Below, piece by piece: positions 7,185-10,479 of a stretch of DNA of 10,479 nucleotides; positions within the stretch are counted from its first letter, which is position 1; each line of letters opens with the position of its first letter. Made by a program: the position numbers and the translations under genes. Origin of the DNA: Alphaproteobacteria bacterium (GTDB taxonomy: Bacteria > Pseudomonadota > Alphaproteobacteria > Rhodospirillales > Rhodospirillaceae); NCBI GenBank assembly GCA_003250275.1, contig QKGW01000582.1, positions 1 to 10,479 of the forward strand. Reading direction: 5' to 3'. The notes below the pieces were generated by a model. The model ran no database searches. It saw nothing but the letters and a program-made list of their open reading frames with translations, and was not told the origin of the DNA.

Positions 7185-7213
7185 GTTATAGCCCCGGCGC
7201 GCCGGGGCGTCCA
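7185..7213 (-). promoter_or_regulatory. Predicted promoter of serS-surE-pcm-nlpD
   Basis: On the minus strand, TGGACG (7208-7213) and TATAAC (7185-7190) are separated by exactly 17 bp. Transcription would start near 7178, giving a leader of about 26 bases to the serS ATG. The spacer is occupied by most of an 18-bp perfect palindrome. The -10 element is a good match and the -35 a fair one; not tested. Confidence 0.5.
7191..7208. terminator. 18-bp perfect GC palindrome between tatC and serS
   Basis: GCCCCGGCG followed by its exact complement CGCCGGGGC, 13 bp past the tatC stop. As RNA it would fold into a very stable hairpin at the end of the tatABC transcript, but it is followed by TATAACCC rather than a U run. 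An intrinsic terminator is therefore only one reading. It coincides with the spacer of the predicted serS promoter. Confidence 0.45.
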
Positions 7214-7220
7214 CCCGCGA

Positions 7221-8054
7221 TCATGGCGGCGGCGGCACGGTGTCGCCGGACGCATCGTCGTCCTCGGCCTGCGCCGCGGCACGCGTGCGCTCGATGCGGC
7301 GGCAGGCGATGATCGAGCCTTCGTAGAGCAGCACCAGCGGCAGTGCGAGGCCGACCTGGCTGACGATGTCGGGCGGCGTCAGCACCGCGCCGACGACGAA
7401 CGCGACGACGATGGCGTAGCGCCGCTTCGCCTTGAGCTGTTCGCTCGACACCAGCCCGACGCGGGCAAGCAGGGTGAGCAGCACCGGCAGCTGGAAGCTG
7501 ATCCCGAAGGCGAAGATCAGGGTCATGATCAGGGAGAGGTACTCCCCCACCCGCGCTTCGAGCTCGATCGGCAGAACCGTCTGGCCGCCGTGGGTCTGGA
7601 AGCCGAGCAGGAACTTCCAGGCGAGCGGGATCACCATGAAGTAGACCAGCATCGCGCCGAGCACGAATAGGATCGGGCTCGCGACCAGAAACGGCAGAAA
7701 GGCGCGACGCTCAGTCTTGTAGAGCCCCGGCGCGACGAACAGCCAGAGCTGCGTCGCGATCACCGGAAACGACAGGAACAAAGCGCCGAACGCGGCGACC
7801 TTGACCTGGGTGAAGAAACCCTCGGTGAGCGCGGTGTAGATCATCCGCTGAGTGCCGCCGACCTCGTGCATCACCTTGGCGAGCGGGCGCATCAGCACGT
7901 CGTAGATGTCGAGCGACACCCAGTAGCACAGGGCGAACGCGACGACGAAGCCGACCGCCGCGAACATCAGCCGGCGGCGCAGCTCGAGCAGGTGGTCGAG
8001 CAGCGGCATCGGGGTATCGCCTTCGGGACCCTCGGGCTCTTCGGTTTCGCTCAT
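7221..8054 (-). CDS. tatC: Sec-independent protein translocase subunit TatC
   Basis: Polytopic inner-membrane receptor of the twin-arginine pathway; with TatB it recognises RR signal peptides of folded proteins. The 277 residues include an acidic N-terminal tail, the conserved LLDHLLELRRRLM at 18-30, six predicted membrane helices (roughly 29-46, 82-104, 121-142, 170-195, 212-227, 232-250), APGLYKTERR at 108-117 and the family signature region around FLVASPILFVLGAMLVYF (122-139), followed by LTPPDIVSQ at 225-233. The C-terminal tail is hydrophilic. The frame is open far upstream to 8456, but ATG 8054 is correct because it overlaps the tatB stop by 4 bp and yields a normal N-terminus. It is the last gene of tatABC. 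Confidence 0.97.
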   Translation of the reverse strand: MSETEEPEGPEGDTPMPLLDHLLELRRRLMFAAVGFVVAFALCYWVSLDIYDVLMRPLAKVMHEVGGTQRMIYTALTEGFFTQVKVAAFGALFLSFPVIATQLWLFVAPGLYKTERRAFLPFLVASPILFVLGAMLVYFMVIPLAWKFLLGFQTHGGQTVLPIELEARVGEYLSLIMTLIFAFGISFQLPVLLTLLARVGLVSSEQLKAKRRYAIVVAFVVGAVLTPPDIVSQVGLALPLVLLYEGSIIACRRIERTRAAAQAEDDDASGDTVPPPP

Positions 8055-8473
8055 GGCTTCGGCTTGTCCTCGGGCGCGCCGGCGGGCGGCGCTTCGGGCG
8101 GCGTTTCGGCGGATGGCTCGGGCGGCGTGTCGGCGGGCGGCTCGGCGTCCGCGTCGAGCGGCTTCGGATCGAGCCGGGTCGCGTCGGCGGCCTCGTTGAG
8201 GCTTTCGCGCATCACGTGGTCGGGGTCCACCGCGTCCTCGACGATGCGGCCGAAATCCCTGTGTCGCGCCGCCTCGGCGGCCTTGCGCAGGTCGTCGAGC
8301 TCGGCCTCGCGGATCATCTCGTCCACATGCATCCGGAAACTGGTGGTGAGCGAGCGGACGCGCGCCATCACCCGGCCGAAGGTGCGCAGCGTCGCCGGCA
8401 ATTCCTTCGGCCCGATCACGAACACCGCGACCACGACGATCAGGGCCAGTTCCCACCCGCCGATATCAAACAT
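8051..8473 (-). CDS. tatB: Sec-independent protein translocase subunit TatB
   Basis: Single-span protein that partners TatC in the twin-arginine signal-binding complex. The 140 residues open with the TatB hallmark MFDIGGWELALI, one membrane helix at about 6-20, the GPKELP hinge at 21-26, and an amphipathic helix (about 27-60) with basic residues, then an acidic helix. The C-terminal third (from about residue 105) is a low-complexity Pro/Ala/Glu tail built partly from an 8-residue repeat of the form E-P-x-A-(D/E)-T-P-P. The ATG at 8473 has GGAA about 6 bases upstream. It lies 36 bp after tatA and overlaps tatC by 4 bp, consistent with coupled synthesis of the TatBC pair. Confidence 0.95.
   Translation of the reverse strand: MFDIGGWELALIVVVAVFVIGPKELPATLRTFGRVMARVRSLTTSFRMHVDEMIREAELDDLRKAAEAARHRDFGRIVEDAVDPDHVMRESLNEAADATRLDPKPLDADAEPPADTPPEPSAETPPEAPPAGAPEDKPKP
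8094..8141 (-). repeat. 24-bp tandem duplication within tatB
   Basis: Two adjacent 24-bp units, 8094-8117 and 8118-8141, differ at 3 positions. They encode consecutive 8-residue Pro/Glu-rich repeats in the TatB tail. The repeat is in frame and lies in the non-conserved part of the protein, so it probably reflects slippage that is tolerated there. Confidence 0.6.
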
Positions 8474-8509
8474 CGCGCGTTCCGTATTGGAGTTGGGTGG
8501 AGCGCCCGA

Positions 8510-8707
8510 TCAGGGCTTGTCGGACTTGTCGGAAGGCTCGTCCTTCTCGATCTGCTTCGGCGGGGCGTCCTCGCCTTCCTTCATGCCGCGCTTGAAGGCG
8601 TTGATCCCCTTCGCGACGTCGCCCATCAGCCGCGGAATCTTACCCGCGCCGAACAGCAGCAGGATAACGACGATAATCAGCAGAATCTGCAGCGGCCCAA
8701 GGCTCAT
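8510..8707 (-). CDS. tatA: Sec-independent protein translocase subunit TatA
   Basis: Pore- or patch-forming subunit of the twin-arginine translocase, recruited to TatBC to move folded proteins across the inner membrane. The 65 residues are a compact TatA: membrane helix at about 4-19 (LGPLQILLIIVVILLLF), the FGAGKIPRLMGDVAKGINAFKRG hinge plus amphipathic helix at 19-41, and a short charged tail. The N-terminus MSLGPLQ distinguishes it from the TatB MFDIG start. The ATG at 8707 has an AGAGAG stretch about 8 bases upstream. It is the first gene of tatABC, with a predicted promoter about 70-100 bases upstream, and it is divergent from the emrAB genes. Confidence 0.96.
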   Translation of the reverse strand: MSLGPLQILLIIVVILLLFGAGKIPRLMGDVAKGINAFKRGMKEGEDAPPKQIEKDEPSDKSDKP

Positions 8708-8740
8708 TAGAATTCTCTCTATTTGCTGCGGGAAATCGGG

Positions 8741-8768
8741 TCCGGTGCGACCGGGAGCCCGGTCCGGA
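8741..8768 (-). promoter_or_regulatory. Stem-loop in the tatA 5' leader
   Basis: GACCGG (8749-8754) pairs with CCGGTC (8759-8764) around a 4-base loop, and TCCGG (8741-8745) with CCGGA (8764-8768) offers a competing outer pairing. It lies between the predicted tatA start site (near 8770) and the tatA ribosome site, so it would be in the mRNA leader. Its function is unknown; it may be only an mRNA-stabilising fold. Confidence 0.35.
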
Positions 8769-8776
8769 TTGCGCGA

Positions 8777-8805
8777 ATCATGCCAGATAACCCGCTTGCT
8801 TGCAA
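8777..8805 (-). promoter_or_regulatory. Predicted promoter of tatABC
   Basis: On the minus strand, TTGCAA (8800-8805) and CATGAT (8777-8782) have a 17-bp spacer, each matching the sigma70 consensus at 4 of 6 bases. Transcription would start near 8770 and leave a leader of about 62 bases before the tatA ATG. Its -35 box overlaps the -35 box of the oppositely directed emrA promoter. Confidence 0.5.
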
Positions 8806-8824
8806 TCCGATGCCACCCTATTTA
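8796..8824 (+). promoter_or_regulatory. Predicted promoter of emrAB
   Basis: TTGCTT (8796-8801) and TATTTA (8819-8824) are separated by 17 bp, about 75 bases before the emrA start. Each box matches consensus at only about half its positions, so the promoter would be weak or activator-dependent. The -10 box runs into the 26-bp palindrome, the position expected for a repressor site. Confidence 0.4.
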
Positions 8825-8846
8825 GTGGACTTCATAGTCCAGTAAA
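8821..8846. promoter_or_regulatory. 26-bp palindromic putative operator upstream of emrA
   Basis: Left arm TTTAGTGGACT (8821-8831) and right arm AGTCCAGTAAA (8836-8846) are reverse complements at 10 of 11 positions around the 4-base spacer TCAT. The core TGGACT/AGTCCA is perfect. Length and symmetry fit a dimeric repressor of the TetR or MarR type, both of which commonly control efflux operons. It overlaps the predicted -10/start region of emrA and sits upstream of the tat promoter. The regulator itself is not in the window. Confidence 0.6.
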
Positions 8847-8898
8847 GTTACAGTGCGCCCGCCCGACCGGGACAACGCCAGTTTTTTCAGGAACGCCC

Positions 8899-9990
8899 AT
8901 GCGTAAGCCGATCCTCATCGCCGCCGCCGCCGTCGCCCTCGCGGGGGGCGCCGTCTACGGCTGGACGTGGTACAGCCACGGCCGCTTCGTCGAGACCACC
9001 GACAACGCCACCATCGACGGCGACATCGTCACCATCGCCGCCAAGGTCTCGGGCCGCGTCGCGAACCTCGCGGTGACCGACAACCAGCCGGTCAAGGCGG
9101 GCGACGTCCTCATCCGCATCGACGACGCCGACTACCGCGCCGCGGCGGACCAGCAGGCCGCCGCGCTCGAAGCGGCGCGCGCCGCGGTCGCGGTGGCCGA
9201 GGCCAACCTCGTCGTCACCCGCACCGCGATCGCCGAAAGCCAGGCCGACCTCGCCTCCGCCCGCGCCGAGGCGACCCGCGCGAGCGCCGATCTCGCGCGC
9301 TACGCCAAGCTCAACGCCTCGCAATACGCCTCGGAGCAGAAGGTCCAGTCGGCGCGTGCCGACGCCACCAAGGCCGCAGCCGAAGTCGAACGCGCCGCCG
9401 CAGCCCTCAAGACCCAGGAAAGCCGCCTCGCGCTCCAGTCCGCCGAGCGCGACCAGGCGCGCGCCCAGGCCGAAGCCCAGGCCGCCGCGCTCGACGCCGC
9501 GAAAATCCGCCTCGCCGACACGGTGATCCGCGCGCCGATCGACGGCGTCGTCGGCAACAAGGGCGTGCGCGTCGGCCAGTTCGTCCAAATCGGCCAGCAG
9601 ACGATGAGTGTGGTGCCGGTCGCGGCGGTCTACGTCACCGCCAACTTCAAGGAAACCCAGGTCGCGCGGATGCGCCCCGGCCAGCCGGTCGAGATCGACG
9701 TCGACGCCTACAAGGGCCGCACCTTCTCGGGCGTGGTCGACAGCGTCTCGCCGGGTTCGGGCGCGATGTTCAGCCTGCTGCCGCCCGAGAACGCCACCGG
9801 CAACTTCACCAAGATCGTCCAGCGCATCCCGGTGAAGATCCGCATCGACGCCGCCGGCGCGCTGCTCATCCCCGGCATGTCGGTGGAAGCCGCGGTCGAC
9901 ACCAAGGGCGAATCCGGCACCCTCACCTCCGCCAACGCCTTCGCCGCGCGCGAAACCCCGGCAACCGCGCCGCAGACGGCCAACCGCTAA
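8899..9990 (+). CDS. emrA: EmrA-type membrane-fusion (HlyD family) efflux adaptor
   Basis: Periplasmic adaptor that links an inner-membrane EmrB transporter to an outer-membrane channel for drug export. The 363 residues have an N-terminal membrane anchor (about 4-23), the VETTDNATIDGDIVTIAAKVSGRV half-lipoyl segment at 31-54, a long Ala-rich coiled-coil hairpin (about 76-205) and the second lipoyl half IRAPIDGVVGNKGVRVGQFV at 210-229. The beta-barrel includes the EmrA-like SLLPPENATGNFTKIVQRIPVKI at 292-314. The frame extends upstream to 8800, but that would translate the palindrome and promoter. ATG 8899 has AGGA 6 bases before it and gives the anchor directly. The stop abuts the emrB ATG. 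The substrate cannot be read from sequence. Confidence 0.93.
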   Translation: MRKPILIAAAAVALAGGAVYGWTWYSHGRFVETTDNATIDGDIVTIAAKVSGRVANLAVTDNQPVKAGDVLIRIDDADYRAAADQQAAALEAARAAVAVAEANLVVTRTAIAESQADLASARAEATRASADLARYAKLNASQYASEQKVQSARADATKAAAEVERAAAALKTQESRLALQSAERDQARAQAEAQAAALDAAKIRLADTVIRAPIDGVVGNKGVRVGQFVQIGQQTMSVVPVAAVYVTANFKETQVARMRPGQPVEIDVDAYKGRTFSGVVDSVSPGSGAMFSLLPPENATGNFTKIVQRIPVKIRIDAAGALLIPGMSVEAAVDTKGESGTLTSANAFAARETPATAPQTANR

Positions 9991-10479
9991 ATGGCCGACG
10001 CCGCGGACAAGGAGCGCGTCGATCCGCGCCTGTTGATCGGCTTCCTCGCCATGGTGGTGGGGATGTTCATGGCGATCCTCGACATCCAGATCGTCGCGGC
10101 GTCGCTGTCCGAGATCCAGGCCGGGCTCGCCGCGAGCAAGGACGAGATCGTCTGGGTACAGAACGCCTACCTGATCGCGGAAGTCATCATGATTCCGCTG
10201 TCGGGTTACGTCTCCCGCGCGCTCGGGATGCGCCTCACCTTCGTGATCTCGGCGGCGGGCTTCACCCTCGCTTCGCTCGCCTGCGCCTTCGCCCAGAACA
10301 TGGATCAGATGATCGTGCTCCGGGTGCTGCAGGGCTTCATCGGCGGCGCGATGATCCCGACCGTGTTCGCCGCCGCCTACACCCTGATGCCGCGCAGCCG
10401 CCAGGCCGCGACCACGGTGATGATCGGCCTCGTCGCCACCCTCGCGCCGACGATCGGCCCGACCCTCGGCGGCTGGCTC
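9991..10479 (+). CDS. emrB: EmrB/QacA-type DHA2 drug:proton antiporter (3' end cut by window)
   Basis: Inner-membrane major-facilitator transporter of the 14-helix DHA2 family, expected to work with the EmrA-type adaptor encoded just before it. The visible 163 residues cover about the first five helices: MAILDIQIVAASLSEIQ at 27-43 (the LDxxIV motif of the first helix), WVQNAYLIAEVIMIPLSG at 55-72, the motif-A loop GYVSRALGMRLTF at 72-84, VLRVLQGFIGGAMIP at 109-123 (motif B), and the antiporter motif C in GLVATLAPTIGPTLGG at 146-161. The ATG at 9991 directly follows the emrA stop (TAA-ATG) without a clear ribosome site of its own, so translation is probably coupled. The frame has no stop before the right edge. 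Confidence 0.93.
   Translation, partial: MADAADKERVDPRLLIGFLAMVVGMFMAILDIQIVAASLSEIQAGLAASKDEIVWVQNAYLIAEVIMIPLSGYVSRALGMRLTFVISAAGFTLASLACAFAQNMDQMIVLRVLQGFIGGAMIPTVFAAAYTLMPRSRQAATTVMIGLVATLAPTIGPTLGGWL

Noticed and set aside
8055..8456. Extended tatC frame reaching into tatB
   Set aside because: The added residues are Arg/Gly/Ala-rich sequence read out of frame from tatB; the 4-bp overlap start at 8054 is standard.
8800..8898. N-terminal extension of emrA from an upstream TTG
   Set aside because: It would put the promoter and palindrome inside the coding region and precede the natural membrane anchor. ATG 8899 has a ribosome site.
1..10479. Search for CRISPR arrays, tRNA genes, insertion sequences, phage or defence genes
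   Set aside because: None seen. Gene content is conserved housekeeping plus one efflux operon, with uniform base composition and no direct-repeat boundaries.

Overview
The window is GC-rich, densely coded chromosomal DNA that looks alphaproteobacterial (Rhodospirillales-like would be my guess, from gene order and protein character; this is inference, not a database result). It holds thirteen protein-coding genes, two of them cut by the window edges. There are no RNA genes, no CRISPR and no recognisable mobile genes. No gene-free stretch exceeds about 215 bases.

Left block: on the minus strand, yajC and the 5' two thirds of secD (cut by the left edge) form the accessory part of the Sec translocon. 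Diverging from them on the plus strand is a DUF815-type AAA+ ATPase of unknown role, followed by a type II HAD enzyme that carries the full residue set of L-2-haloacid dehalogenases.

Central block: on the minus strand, serS-surE-pcm-nlpD run as one operon (seryl-tRNA synthetase, nucleotide phosphatase, protein-isoaspartate repair methyltransferase, and an amidase-activator lipoprotein with two LysM domains and a degenerate LytM domain). Just upstream on the same strand is tatA-tatB-tatC, the complete twin-arginine translocase. Start/stop overlaps of 4 bp (tatB/tatC and serS/surE) point to translational coupling. As far as I recall, tatABC-serS-surE-pcm-nlpD-yajC-secD is a conserved housekeeping neighbourhood in Alphaproteobacteria, and surE-pcm-nlpD is also the E. 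coli order.

Right block: diverging from tatA on the plus strand is a two-gene drug-efflux operon, an EmrA-type membrane-fusion protein and an EmrB-type 14-TM DHA2 transporter (cut by the right edge). Their start regions share a compact 191-bp intergenic stretch. I read overlapping divergent sigma70-like promoters there, plus a near-perfect 26-bp palindrome placed to act as an operator for the efflux genes.

No clearly new multi-gene system is visible. The signals most worth a second look are regulatory (the emrA operator, the palindromic spacer of the serS promoter, the yajC-secD hairpin), the inactive-looking LytM domain of NlpD, and the uncharacterised ATPase opposite yajC-secD.
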